NCBI RefSeq assembly: GCF_013281975.1
Contig: NZ_BLRZ01000004.1
Span: forward strand, 1-39,039
Reading direction: 5' to 3'
Origin: Candidatus Hakubella thermalkaliphila
GTDB lineage: Bacteria; Actinomycetota; Humimicrobiia; Hakubellales; Hakubellaceae
Length of the DNA: 39,039 bases
Shown here: positions 17,579 through 25,398 of the stretch, piece by piece
Layout: the number at the start of each line of letters is the position of its first letter
How positions within the stretch are numbered: position 1 is the first letter of the stretch
The notes under the pieces: generated by a model
Seen by the model: only the letters and a program-made list of their open reading frames with translations
What the model was told of the DNA's origin: nothing
Database searches by the model: none
Position numbers and translations under genes: made by a program

Positions 17579-18067
17579 CTAGCCTACCTCTCCTGCCTTT
17601 TTTAGTCCTTCTAGGACTATCTTTTCACTTATCCTGAAGTTCTTTCTCCTTAATTCTTCAATATACGGTCCCACCTGCTCAATAAGTCCCAGATTCTTGG
17701 CTAGAATCAATAAACCCACCAATCCCATCACTTCAAAACTTGCAATTGCGGCAGCCTTCCTGGCCTTTTCCTCATCCAGCAATATCAGATCTGCTTTCAT
17801 CTCCTTGCCCAGTACCAGTACCTCAGCCTCTCCTTGATCGAGACTCGCCATCAGCAATCTTACTTCGGTCTGTCCTGTCACTGACTTTCTCTCGATCCAC
17901 TCAGCTTTCTCTATTTCCCAAGAACCAGGTTTCTTGCTCCTCTCTGGGACTAACTCCTTAAACACTTCCTCTGGAATGTATACCTTAGAGAAAATTCCCG
18001 GCAGTAAATCTAGTTTGCCTATCTTGGCCAGCCCAATCAGAACCGTGGCGTTACTGACCACAATCAC
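17579..18067 (-). CDS. DUF3368 PIN-domain-like toxin
   Basis: 162-residue PIN-fold protein of the DUF3368 family, proposed ribonuclease toxins. It opens VVSNATVLIGLAKIGKLDLL, where this family has N or D plus a T/S-rich loop. It continues VYIPEEVFKEL, the acidic LDQGEAEVLVLGKEM and LILLDEEKARKAA, and the VMGLVGLLILAKNLGLI segment typical of the group. The usual first-strand aspartate is Asn here, as is common in DUF3368, so nuclease activity is uncertain. The start overlaps the stop of the upstream UPF0175 gene by 4 bp, the usual antitoxin-toxin arrangement. The gene appears intact. Confidence 0.88.
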   Translation of the reverse strand: MIVVSNATVLIGLAKIGKLDLLPGIFSKVYIPEEVFKELVPERSKKPGSWEIEKAEWIERKSVTGQTEVRLLMASLDQGEAEVLVLGKEMKADLILLDEEKARKAAAIASFEVMGLVGLLILAKNLGLIEQVGPYIEELRRKNFRISEKIVLEGLKKAGEVG

Positions 18068-18381
18068 TTCTTCAACCTTTCTGCCACTCTATCTACACTC
18101 TCCAGCTCTCTTTTAATTTCATCCTCATTGTAGTCTACTACCGAAACCCCCCCTGCACTGAGATATTCTATAAAATCCCACTTGGATAGACCTGAGAGTT
18201 CGGCGGCTTTGCCCAGGGAAAGAATCTTCTCCTTGAAGCACTTGAGGGCTAGCAGCTTGCGTGATTCACTGGCTATCTTCTCCTTAGTTAACCCAAGGGC
18301 AGAAAGAGACAGGTACAGTTCCTCAGGTATATCTATTATCGCCTCGACCTTACCCACTAACTCCACCTCCTCCAAATTCAT
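18064..18381 (-). CDS. UPF0175-family antitoxin
   Basis: 105-residue protein of the UPF0175 family, usual partner of DUF3368 toxins. It has an N-terminal strand region (IDIPEELYLSLSALGL) and a helical middle with GKAAELSGLSKWDFIEYLSAGGVSVVDY, a compact helix-turn-helix-like motif that probably binds DNA. The basic/acidic C-terminal helix probably contacts the toxin. It is first in the two-gene unit and its stop overlaps the toxin start. AGGAGG-rich sequence precedes the ATG. Confidence 0.88.
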   Translation of the reverse strand: MNLEEVELVGKVEAIIDIPEELYLSLSALGLTKEKIASESRKLLALKCFKEKILSLGKAAELSGLSKWDFIEYLSAGGVSVVDYNEDEIKRELESVDRVAERLKK

Positions 18382-18459
18382 CCTTTTTGTAGTCTACTAT
18401 TTCCCAATGAGCTATCTGCTCTGAATTTCTATGATGACTCTATAGGAGAATACCACACG

Positions 18460-18680
18460 TCAGGCAAACAATCGCACCACCCGTCCCTGAGGTGCGACCA
18501 GAACTTTAGCCTCAGAACCAATCTTTTGGAAAGCCATGGCCAGGGCTTCTTCTACTGATCGGGCCGGTCTCAGCCCAATCCTGTTTACGAAACTGGCGGA
18601 AAGAGATGAGACCAAATATATGTCTACCTTCTTCAACAGGCTGGCGATGGCAGCAGCTTTATGGCCTCCTATCTCAGATC
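18460..18680 (-). pseudogene. Nickel-dependent lactate racemase (LarA) C-terminal remnant
   Basis: About 70 codons matching the end of LarA/DUF2088 proteins: IGGHKAAAIASLLKKVDIYLVSSLS, then RIGLRPARSVEEALAMAFQKIG and the terminal VLVAPQGRVVRL. Full-length LarA is about 420 residues; the pincer-cofactor lysine and histidines are in the missing part. The fragment begins directly behind the glycosyltransferase stop (18686), indicating a deletion joint there. Confidence 0.7.
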
Positions 18681-18685
18681 TTCTT

Positions 18686-19672
18686 CTAGACCTGCAAGTC
18701 AATCTCACTAAGAAGTTGGTTAAGAATCTCCACCAGATGGGAAAAGTTGCTCTCTCTCAGTCTGGACAACCGCTCATATTGGCAGGCCTTAAGCAGAATA
18801 GCCCTCCCTACTTCTCGATACATCTCCAGATTGCCTTTCCAGACGTCCCTTTTTTCTCCCAAAAAGACTTCTTGAATGCGGGGAGGCGGCTTCATGTTCA
18901 CCAGGTCAATGTTCATAGCCGCCTCCACCCCGTAATCGGGAAGAAGATCCAGCCCGGCCAGAACCCATCTCCGAAAAGCTCTCTGCCCGGTAAGGGGTTG
19001 TCGAGAGATCCTCTCTTCTACCTCCGGGAAAAGAAGTTTGATGAGAGGGCGATAGATAGTCTCGGTAGCTCCCTGAAACCAGGGAGAGATACCCACCCCT
19101 AACACCACGTCAGCCCTACCCTGCAGTATGGGCTCTGCTACCATCTCGATCCATCTCGCTTCAAAATTTAATAGATCGGCATCACTGAAGAGAACGACAT
19201 CTCCCCGGGAGTGGAGAAAGCCCTCCCGCATGGCGTTTCCCTTCCCAGGTGGCACCTCCAGGAAGTGATCCGGGCCAGCTTTAAGAATCTCCTCCCGGGT
19301 AGAATCCTCGGAACAGCCATCGGTCACGATGACCTCCACCTCTACATCTTCAGTTTCCTGGAAAGCGCTTCTGGCAATAGCAATATTCCGGGCTACGGTT
19401 TTCTCTTCATTGCGGGCAGGGATAATAACAGATACTATCTGCTTTCCATTCGGTCCTGTATCATAAGATCTTCCAAGAAAGACGTCCGCCCACAAGCCAG
19501 GTGCTTTTGCCTCCCGCTCCCGGCCCGAGGTCCTGGATTTTCGCCCTCTAGGTGCTTTCGTCTCTTGCTCCAGGCCAACTGTCCTGGATTTTCGTATCTG
19601 GAGCCTCATGGCCAGAGGGTCATTGATAGATCGGGAGCATTCTCGGGCCTTCTCATCAAATAGTTGTGGCAT
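18686..19672 (-). CDS. Family 2 glycosyltransferase, glucosyl-3-phosphoglycerate-synthase-like
   Basis: 328 residues. After a basic N-terminal extension comes a GT-A fold: VSVIIPARNEEKTVARNI, VIVTDGCSEDSTREEI, PPGKGNAMREGFLHSRGDVVLFSDADLLNF (metal-binding DAD), and the acceptor-site block FPEVEERISRQPLTGQRAFRR. This order resembles glucosyl- or mannosyl-3-phosphoglycerate synthases, which make the precursor of glucosylglycerate in actinobacteria. Specificity is an inference. The N-terminal ~60 residues contain two copies of a 17-residue repeat (KSRT...KAP) and may be a misplaced start: homologues begin shortly before the VSVIIP strand. Downstream it abuts the LarA remnant. Confidence 0.8.
   Translation of the reverse strand: MPQLFDEKARECSRSINDPLAMRLQIRKSRTVGLEQETKAPRGRKSRTSGREREAKAPGLWADVFLGRSYDTGPNGKQIVSVIIPARNEEKTVARNIAIARSAFQETEDVEVEVIVTDGCSEDSTREEILKAGPDHFLEVPPGKGNAMREGFLHSRGDVVLFSDADLLNFEARWIEMVAEPILQGRADVVLGVGISPWFQGATETIYRPLIKLLFPEVEERISRQPLTGQRAFRRWVLAGLDLLPDYGVEAAMNIDLVNMKPPPRIQEVFLGEKRDVWKGNLEMYREVGRAILLKACQYERLSRLRESNFSHLVEILNQLLSEIDLQV
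19499..19594. repeat. 51-bp tandem duplication in the glycosyltransferase N-terminus
   Basis: Two 45-bp units (19499-19543 and 19550-19594), both starting AGGTGCTTT and ending TCCTGGATTTTCG, 51 bp apart. They encode a repeated 17-residue basic segment KSRT-G-E-E-KAP. The period is a multiple of three, so the frame is kept. Confidence 0.75.
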
Positions 19673-19895
19673 TTTGGGCTTACCTCTTTCTGGGACCGGA
19701 AAAGAACTACCAAGACTTTAGTATGATCTGCTGATCTAAGTTTCTAAGTTTCGCTCTTGCGCCAAAGGAAGCAACTAAATCAAGATTATATGGCAAAAGG
19801 CAGTTTTCAACAATCTCTCGGTAGAAATAGGATTAATGAAAATGAGATGCTTCTGAGGAAAATTGGGGAGAGAACAATCCATTATAGGGAAGTTT

Positions 19896-20099
19896 GGCCG
19901 GCCGATGGGGACGGCTGGATGTTAAGGCATCGAAGGAGTCAGCTACCGCAAGGATCCTGGCTCCCAGAGGTATATTCTCGCCCTCCAGCCCGTCCGGATA
20001 GCCCTGGCCATTATATCGCTCGTGATGGTGATGTATGACACGGATAATCTTCTCCAGTAGTTGGGGCAATTCCAGGGAGCGTTTCCTTCTCTGCAGCAC
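19896..20099 (-). pseudogene. HD-GYP phosphodiesterase fragment
   Basis: About 68 codons carrying the GYP half of an HD-GYP cyclic-di-GMP phosphodiesterase: [46 protein letters not shown]. The N-terminal HD motif and the C-terminal helices are missing. The frame continues to 19833 without homology. It lies directly behind the GGDEF gene on the same strand and might once have been part of that signalling locus. A short GAGATCAT tandem repeat marks its upstream edge. Confidence 0.85.
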
Positions 20100-20122
20100 G
20101 AGATCATGAGATCATGAGATCA
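20100..20122. repeat. Short tandem repeat, GAGATCAT x 2.9
   Basis: Almost three head-to-tail copies of the 8-mer GAGATCAT, at the edge of the HD-GYP fragment. Plausible slippage or repair signature at a rearrangement joint. Confidence 0.8.
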
Positions 20123-20171
20123 GAACCAGAAGAAGCCATCAAGAAGCGGGCGAACGGAATTCTTCCTTGGG

Positions 20172-21020
20172 CTAAGGACCAGCAATTTCGATCCGGCCTC
20201 CCCCTGCCCCCTTGGCCCGGTACATGGCCCGATCCACCATCTCTATCACCGCTTCCGCCGGGTCATCCGGCCCAAACTCAATCAGGCCAATGCTGGTGGT
20301 CAGACCATCCAGTTCTATTTTTCCAAAGGAATCGCCCATGCGCCGCGGCGCACCACGTCGCATGAAAATTGGGTTATTTTCAAGGGAGTCTCTGATTCTC
20401 TGAGCCACGGTAGTCGCCTGCTGCCGAGTGGTCTCTGGTAAGATGACGGCGAACTCATCTCCCCCATATCTGAATCCCGCATCTACACCGCTGCGGATGG
20501 AACCCAAAACTATCTTGCCCACCTCTTCCAGAGCCCGGTCTCCCGCCAAATGCCCGTACATATCATTGTAAGATTTGAAATTATCCAGATCCAGCAATAA
20601 AAGAGAGAGCGGATAGCGGCGGCGCCTGGCTCTTTCCATCTCCTGTTTTAGTCTGCTGGAGAAATGCCTCTGATTATACAGCCCGGTCAGCGAGTCGGTA
20701 ATAACCAATTCTTCCAACACCGCGTGCAATCGCTTGAGTTCCCAATTCTCCTGGACCGACTTTAGCCAGAAATAGACCAGTAAACCACTCAGAACTGGAA
20801 AACCCAGATACAAGATCATTTCCGTAAATCGCGGTACATGAGTCATTCCTATTCGGATATTGTCTGGCAGATTCCAAAAAGCAATGGCCCCGGCCGCTAC
20901 CATGGTTAACACAGCCGCCAGGGCCGGACGTTCTACCACATAGCTCCATCTTCTACGAGTAGTGGAGCTTCCGATCCTCTGCCCTTCAGGTAGAGTTTCG
21001 TCACTGCCCCTCTCGTCCAT
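20172..21020 (-). CDS. Membrane-bound diguanylate cyclase (GGDEF protein)
   Basis: 282 residues. Two hydrophobic segments (about 32-50 and 66-86) anchor the protein; a short helix leads to a GGDEF domain starting at ITDSLTGLYNQRHF (about 107). The active-site motif RYGGDEF (GGDEF at 186-190) is intact, as is the substrate-binding DLDNFKSYND. The product-inhibition I-site (RxxD five residues before GGDEF) reads SGVD at 177-180, so classical feedback inhibition by c-di-GMP is probably lost. There is no sensory domain beyond the membrane segments. The HD-GYP remnant follows downstream on the same strand. Confidence 0.92.
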   Translation of the reverse strand: MDERGSDETLPEGQRIGSSTTRRRWSYVVERPALAAVLTMVAAGAIAFWNLPDNIRIGMTHVPRFTEMILYLGFPVLSGLLVYFWLKSVQENWELKRLHAVLEELVITDSLTGLYNQRHFSSRLKQEMERARRRRYPLSLLLLDLDNFKSYNDMYGHLAGDRALEEVGKIVLGSIRSGVDAGFRYGGDEFAVILPETTRQQATTVAQRIRDSLENNPIFMRRGAPRRMGDSFGKIELDGLTTSIGLIEFGPDDPAEAVIEMVDRAMYRAKGAGGGRIEIAGP

Positions 21021-21338
21021 AAGGTACCTCCGAAAAGTTAGTTAAGATAATCAAAAGTTCGCCGGCGCAACAACGTCAAAACAGTATTCTTAGAGTTCAC
21101 CCAAAAAATCTGGCAAACTCCAAAGTATTTGGAGTTGATAATTCTTGGTAAAAGTGAACCTTTTTGTTATGATACTATCGCCAAACTGCTCTGTCATCAC
21201 CACTTCACGACCATTGTGTTACCTGGGAAAGGCCTCCGGCCCCCATTGCTATCTCGGCCGATCCTTGGTAGCTTCTTAATTAAGCCCTGGCATATTATGG
21301 CCCGTGTCACCCTCCTCCTTCTCCTCCTCCGATGTTTG
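21021..21338. other. Intergenic upstream of the GGDEF gene
   Basis: No gene supported. It contains a perfect palindrome with 9-bp arms AACTCCAAA (21116-21124) and TTTGGAGTT (21128-21136). It also contains a plus-strand promoter-like pair, TTGGTA then 17 nt then TATGAT (about 21143-21171), that has no obvious gene behind it. The palindrome lies about 95 bp upstream of the GGDEF start and may be its operator. Confidence 0.45.
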
Positions 21339-21354
21339 TTGCATGATTATGCAC
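21339..21354. promoter_or_regulatory. Second copy of the TTGCATG operator-like motif
   Basis: TTGCATGATTATGCAC, an imperfect inverted repeat resembling the palindrome at 21601-21618. It straddles the stop codon of the small XRE gene. Confidence 0.45.
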
Positions 21355-21556
21355 TATCATCGACAAAAAATATATTTCCCACCTCCTCATTTAACACCTT
21401 TGCTATTTTCGACATGGTCCTAAAACTGGGAATGGTGCGACCATGGGCATATCTATTGACACTGGATCTGTCAGTACCGATGGCCCTGGCCAGATCAGAC
21501 TGGGTAAGACCCTTTTCTTTGAGAATTTCCTTAAGGCGATTGCGAACCCTGGTCAC
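21347..21556 (-). CDS. Small XRE-family regulator (69 aa)
   Basis: Cro/C1-type helix-turn-helix protein consisting of little more than the DNA-binding domain: RLKEILKEKGLTQSDLARAIGTDRSSVNRYAHGRTIPSFRTMSKIAKVLNEEV, then a short tail. GTG start at 21556 with GAGGAGG about 8 nt upstream. The spacer to the divergent regulator at 21673 holds a strong palindrome (21601-21618) overlapping the likely -35 region, so autorepression is plausible. A second, weaker copy of the motif overlaps its stop codon. Confidence 0.85.
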   Translation of the reverse strand: MTRVRNRLKEILKEKGLTQSDLARAIGTDRSSVNRYAHGRTIPSFRTMSKIAKVLNEEVGNIFFVDDSA

Positions 21557-21600
21557 TTTTTCCTCCTCTCATTTACCACCGCAATACTACCTTAACACAT

Positions 21601-21618
21601 GTTGCATGAACATGCAAC
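21601..21618. promoter_or_regulatory. Palindromic operator between two XRE genes
   Basis: GTTGCATGAACATGCAAC: perfect 8-bp arms around AA. It lies 45 bp upstream of the minus-strand regulator and 55 bp upstream of the plus-strand regulator, next to a minus-strand -10-like TAGTAT (21589-21584). Confidence 0.7.
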
Positions 21619-21635
21619 AGTTTTTGGGATAAATC

Positions 21636-21665
21636 TTACAAATTTAGCGCAAATGTTGATAGAAT
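21636..21665 (+). promoter_or_regulatory. Promoter of the plus-strand XRE gene, probably leaderless
   Basis: TTACAA (21636-21641), 18-nt spacer, TAGAAT (21660-21665). The ATG at 21673 lies 7 nt beyond the -10 box, so transcription would begin at or next to the start codon; no Shine-Dalgarno sequence is present. Confidence 0.55.
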
Positions 21666-21672
21666 AGACAAC

Positions 21673-22017
21673 ATGAAAATAGAATATACGGAAAAACCTT
21701 TTGCCGAGGCTTTTGCAGACCTCTTTCATAATTCCAAATACCGCAGTCTCAGAGAGTTTGGCCGAAAGAACAGCATAGATCATACCTATCTGAGCCGCCT
21801 AAAAAATGGTCAGGCCAAAAATCCTTCCGACGAGGTCATGAAGACCATAGCCAAAGGCTTCGGGATTGATCCCTGGTACTTCAGAGAGTATAGACGAGGA
21901 AAGCTGGCCAAAATAATCAGAGAAGGAGGTCTGGACAAACAGGATATCGGCAAGATGTCTCCCCGAGATATCCAGATAGTCCAGGAGCTTCTGGAGTACT
22001 ACCAGAAACAGAAATAA
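21673..22017 (+). CDS. XRE-family regulator (114 aa)
   Basis: Helix-turn-helix protein: the N-terminal domain SLREFGRKNSIDHTYLSRLKNGQAKNPSDEVMKTIAKGFGIDPWYFREYR is a Cro/C1 fold with a C-terminal extension. It ends with a short helix KMSPRDIQIVQELLEYYQKQK, a plausible dimerisation element. It is divergent from the 69-aa XRE gene, and the two share a palindromic operator. No toxin, protease or phage gene is adjacent, so its target is unknown. The thiamine operon promoter follows 110 bp downstream on the same strand. Confidence 0.85.
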   Translation: MKIEYTEKPFAEAFADLFHNSKYRSLREFGRKNSIDHTYLSRLKNGQAKNPSDEVMKTIAKGFGIDPWYFREYRRGKLAKIIREGGLDKQDIGKMSPRDIQIVQELLEYYQKQK

Positions 22018-22128
22018 TGTAGTAGGATAGCAGGGTATTGACACTCTCCACGACTAAAATCAGGAGATTCTCAGATGCCTGAGCAACACCAAAATTCATC
22101 AGAAACTATAATGAACCAGCACAATTAG

Positions 22129-22157
22129 TTGACCAACCAGTGACTTAGATATATAAT
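22129..22157 (+). promoter_or_regulatory. Promoter of the thiamine operon
   Basis: TTGACC (22129-22134), 17-nt spacer, TATAAT (22152-22157). Start expected near 22164, just ahead of the riboswitch. Confidence 0.8.
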
Positions 22158-22179
22158 TCGCTAAGAAAACTGAGTTACG

Positions 22180-22270
22180 ATGCGGGAGCTGCTACTTGAG
22201 CGGCTGAGAGGGGCGTAAGGCCCGACCGCCTGAACCTGATCTGGGTAATGCCAGCGGAGGGAACAGGCCC
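22180..22270 (+). ncRNA. TPP riboswitch (THI box)
   Basis: Contains the conserved core: GCGGCTGAGAGGGGC (P2/P3 with CUGAGA), then ACCTGATCTGGGTAATGCCA and GCGGAGGGAACA. It sits between a sigma-70 promoter and an intrinsic terminator upstream of thiM, so it should turn off the operon by premature termination when thiamine pyrophosphate is abundant. Confidence 0.95.
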
Positions 22271-22277
22271 GGAAGGG

Positions 22278-22299
22278 GTCAAGGTTATTTTACCTTGAC
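22278..22299 (+). promoter_or_regulatory. Hairpin between riboswitch and terminator
   Basis: 8-bp stem GTCAAGGT/ACCTTGAC with a TATTTT loop. Likely part of the expression platform that passes the ligand state to the terminator. Confidence 0.6.
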
Positions 22300-22302
22300 T
22301 TA

Positions 22303-22337
22303 AGCCGTCTCGGTAGCTGAGGCGGCTGTTTTATTTT
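22303..22337 (+). terminator. Riboswitch-controlled intrinsic terminator
   Basis: Stem AGCCGTCTC (22303-22311)/GAGGCGGCT (22319-22327), with one G-T pair, followed by GTTTTATTTT. Lies 160 bp before thiM. Confidence 0.88.
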
Positions 22338-22497
22338 GGGGTCTATGAGAGGCAACAAGCGCGCAAGGGCTTATCCCTACAACGTCATTTACCTGAATAC
22401 CTACAATATGTTGTGGCTCAATTAAAGAAATTGCCCTACATATTGAACCAAGATTCTTAAGTATCGCTATAGGGTTATCACAAGGAGGGCAGACAAG

Positions 22498-23307
22498 TTG
22501 AAAGAGATGTTGGACAGGATGGCAAAAGATCTGGCAAGGATTCGCAAGAACAAGCCTCTTATCCACCACATTACAAACTATGTGGTCATGAATGAGACCG
22601 CAAATGCAACACTGTGTATTGGGGCGTTGCCAATAATGGCCCATGCCAAAGAGGAGGTTGAGGAGATGGTTGTGGCCGCTGGAGCCCTGCTCTTAAACCT
22701 GGGTACCTTGACTCCCGAGCTGGTTGACTCAATGATTTTAGCGGCCAAAAAGGCCAATGAGCTTGGGATACCTGTTGTCCTCGATCCAGTTGGAGCGGGT
22801 GCAACTGCTTTGCGAACAAGTGCAAGCACTCGGCTGTTTGCGGAGACCAAGGTGGACATAGTTAGGGGAAATATAGCTGAAATTTGCGCCTTAATAGGGA
22901 GGCGCGCTGAAATAAAGGGAGTAGAGGCACTGTCAGACTTGGAGGGTGCAGAAGAAGTGGCAAAGGAAATGTCCAAGACGAAAGGTTGCACTACTGCAAT
23001 TACTGGGAAGATAGATATTGTAAGCGACGGCACAAGGATCGCTTTGATTGAGAACGGGCATTCGATGTTAAGGACGGTAAGCGGGACGGGCTGTATGGCG
23101 ACTACAATAGTTGCCGCCTTTGCTGCCGCGGAAGAAGATCGGTTCCTGGCTGCAACTGGGGGTCTTATTGCCTTTGGCATAGCCGGGGAGAAAGCAGCGC
23201 AGATATCCGGCCCACGCCCTGGCACTTTTCATGTCTGCCTGTATGATGCTCTGGCTGAACTAAGCGAGGAGGAGCTTCTTTCTAGAGCGAGGGTGAGGTT
23301 CATATGA
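22498..23307 (+). CDS. thiM: Hydroxyethylthiazole kinase ThiM
   Basis: Phosphorylates 4-methyl-5-(2-hydroxyethyl)thiazole in thiamine salvage; 269 residues, normal length. Motifs: PLIHHITNYVVMNETANATLCIGALPIMAHA, VVLDPVGAGATALR, and the catalytic TVSGTGCMATT with the anion-hole GTGC. TTG start at 22498 is preceded by AAGGAGGG (22483-22490); the next ATG (22507) would have poorer spacing. First gene of the riboswitch-controlled operon; its stop overlaps thiE by 4 bp. Confidence 0.96.
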   Translation: MKEMLDRMAKDLARIRKNKPLIHHITNYVVMNETANATLCIGALPIMAHAKEEVEEMVVAAGALLLNLGTLTPELVDSMILAAKKANELGIPVVLDPVGAGATALRTSASTRLFAETKVDIVRGNIAEICALIGRRAEIKGVEALSDLEGAEEVAKEMSKTKGCTTAITGKIDIVSDGTRIALIENGHSMLRTVSGTGCMATTIVAAFAAAEEDRFLAATGGLIAFGIAGEKAAQISGPRPGTFHVCLYDALAELSEEELLSRARVRFI

Positions 23308-23951
23308 TAAATTTAGATCTTTATTTGATAACAACTGAAGTCCCGCAAATGGGAAGATCTCATATTGACGTTGCGAGGGCTGGCATCGCCGGAGGCGCAA
23401 GCGTTATCCAGTTTCGCGAGAAGGGAAAGGATAACCAAACCATCTATGAGATAGCCTGCAAAATTAGGGAATTGACGCGGAAGGCGGGCATACCTTTTAT
23501 AGTGAATGATCGAGTTGACATCGCGCTGGCTGTCGATGCAGACGGAATTCATGGGGGGCAAAAGGACATGCCTGCAGCGGCAGTGTCCAGCTTGATCGGA
23601 AAAGTGAAGATAGTTGGCACTTCAGTTTCAAGCGTTGAGGAAGCCGTTAGGGCCGAAAGGGAGGGAGCTAGCTATTTGGGCGTCGGCCCAATATTTCCTA
23701 CTCCCAGCAAGAGCGATGCGGGTGAGCCCATAGGGTGTGAAATGCTAGCTCAAATTCGGAAAAGCGTAAGCATCCCACTTGTGGCAATTGGAGGAATTAA
23801 CCTCAACAACGTGGAGGACGTATTTAAGGCGGGGGCAGATGGCATTGCTGTGATTTCGGCTGTTGCCTGTGCGCCCGATATGGAACAGGCTGTAAAGGAA
23901 CTTCTAAAGAAATTTAAGGAGCTCAAGTGCCCCAAAAACAGGAAAGAGTAA
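23304..23951 (+). CDS. thiE: Thiamine-phosphate synthase ThiE
   Basis: Joins HMP pyrophosphate and thiazole phosphate to thiamine phosphate; 215 residues, normal. TIM-barrel motifs are all visible: VIQFREKGKD, PFIVNDRVDIALAVDADGIHGGQKDMP, GVGPIFPTPSKSDAGEPIG, and IPLVAIGGINLNNVEDVFKAGADGIAVISAV. The ATG overlaps the end of thiM, so translation is coupled. It lies between salvage (thiM) and de novo HMP synthesis (thiC) genes. Confidence 0.96.
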   Translation: MINLDLYLITTEVPQMGRSHIDVARAGIAGGASVIQFREKGKDNQTIYEIACKIRELTRKAGIPFIVNDRVDIALAVDADGIHGGQKDMPAAAVSSLIGKVKIVGTSVSSVEEAVRAEREGASYLGVGPIFPTPSKSDAGEPIGCEMLAQIRKSVSIPLVAIGGINLNNVEDVFKAGADGIAVISAVACAPDMEQAVKELLKKFKELKCPKNRKE

Positions 23952-23963
23952 AGGGTGAGAACG

Positions 23964-25325
23964 ATGAGAATTAAGGCTGAAGCATCTGATAGCTTAATGG
24001 AAGAACTGAAATCTGGAGTGATCCCGGAGACAGTGAGAGAGGTTTCAAAGGACGAGCAAGTTAACCTGGATTTGCTTGTCCAAAGGATCCTTTCGGGAAG
24101 GGTTGTTATACTGCGAAGCAGAAACCATGTACATGCAAAACCGATTGGCGTTGGAGAGGGTCTGAGGACAAAGGTCAACGCCAACATTGGCACATCCGTA
24201 GATTACCAGTCCCTGGATGAGGAACTCGAAAAGCTCAGGGTCGCAATTGAGGCCAGTGCAGATACGGTAATGGATCTGAGCACAGGTGGAGATTTGGACA
24301 GGATAAGAAGGGCGATAATTTCCAACTCCCCCATACCTGTTGGTACTGTCCCGATTTATCAGGCTGCCATCGAAGCCAAAGATAAATACGGAAGCCTTGT
24401 CGAAATGACTGTTGGTCATATTTTTGAAGTGATAGAAAAACATGCCGCAGATGGGGTTGATTTCATTACGGTTCACTGTGGCGTAACGCGACGGGCTCTC
24501 GACGCTTTGATGGAGCAGAAAAGGATTGCTGACATAGTTAGTCGGGGCGGGGCGTTCATGGCCGGTTGGATGTTACACAATAAGGCGGAGAATCCGCTTT
24601 ATGAGGAATTCGACCGGCTCCTGAAAATAGCCCAGAACTACGAAGTGGCCTTAAGCTTGGGCGACGGGATGCGACCCGGTTGCATTGCCGACGCAAGCGA
24701 CAGGGCCCAGTTTACCGAGCTTATAACCCTGGGAGAGCTGGTTCGTCGAGCCAGGCAGGCTGGGGTGCAGGCCATGGTGGAAGGGCCGGGCCATCTTCCA
24801 TTTGACCAGATTAAGGCCAATGTGGAGATGGAAAAGACCATATGCGAAGGTGCTCCGTTCTACGTTTTGGGGCCTGTGGTTATCGACGTTGCGCCGGGCT
24901 ATGACCACATCACCTCGGCAATTGGCGGTACCATGGCTGCTTTTGCCGGAGCTGATTTCCTGTGCTACGTCACACCACGTGAGCACCTGGGGCTTCCGAC
25001 GGTTGAGGATGTGAGAGAGGGCGTGATAGTGTGCCGGATTGCTGCTCATGCAGCAGACGTGGCAGGAGGCATACCTGGTGCGCGCGAGTGGGACAGCAGA
25101 ATGGCTGAGGCGCGAAAGCGGCTTGACTGGAAGAGCCAAATTAGACTTTCTCTTGACCCCAAAAAGACAAGATCAGCCTATGAGGAACGCAGGGCTGGAC
25201 GGGATGATGCTTGCACCATGTGCGGGAAGTTTTGTGCGATGAAGCTGGTCTCGGAACTTCTTGGCTCCGACAAGTTGGTCAAGTGCCAGACCGGTCTCTG
25301 CCTTCAACAAAAAATGGCTAACTAA
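23964..25325 (+). CDS. thiC: Phosphomethylpyrimidine synthase ThiC
   Basis: Radical-SAM-type enzyme that converts aminoimidazole ribotide to HMP phosphate; 453 residues, the short form lacking the N-terminal extension. Core motifs: NANIGTSVDYQSLDEELEKL, AADTVMDLSTGGDLD-like segment, SNSPIPVGTVPIYQA, DFITVHCGVT, VEGPGHLPFDQI and APFYVLGPVVIDVAPGYDHI. The C-terminal cluster is CTMCGKFC, CxxCxxxC. A GTG start three codons upstream (23955) is possible, but the ATG at 23964 has a better-spaced purine-rich site. Twelve bases separate it from thiE. Confidence 0.96.
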   Translation: MRIKAEASDSLMEELKSGVIPETVREVSKDEQVNLDLLVQRILSGRVVILRSRNHVHAKPIGVGEGLRTKVNANIGTSVDYQSLDEELEKLRVAIEASADTVMDLSTGGDLDRIRRAIISNSPIPVGTVPIYQAAIEAKDKYGSLVEMTVGHIFEVIEKHAADGVDFITVHCGVTRRALDALMEQKRIADIVSRGGAFMAGWMLHNKAENPLYEEFDRLLKIAQNYEVALSLGDGMRPGCIADASDRAQFTELITLGELVRRARQAGVQAMVEGPGHLPFDQIKANVEMEKTICEGAPFYVLGPVVIDVAPGYDHITSAIGGTMAAFAGADFLCYVTPREHLGLPTVEDVREGVIVCRIAAHAADVAGGIPGAREWDSRMAEARKRLDWKSQIRLSLDPKKTRSAYEERRAGRDDACTMCGKFCAMKLVSELLGSDKLVKCQTGLCLQQKMAN

Positions 25326-25398
25326 AAGGAGTCCTTATGTTTGTATGTTTGGCGAGGAGATGCGCTTTGTTTGAGAAACAAGCAAGGAGTGCGATCTC

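Noticed and set aside
21129-21632. 167-codon plus-strand frame across the small XRE gene
   Set aside because: It is antisense to a clear helix-turn-helix gene; the promoter-like pair near 21143-21171 does not rescue it.
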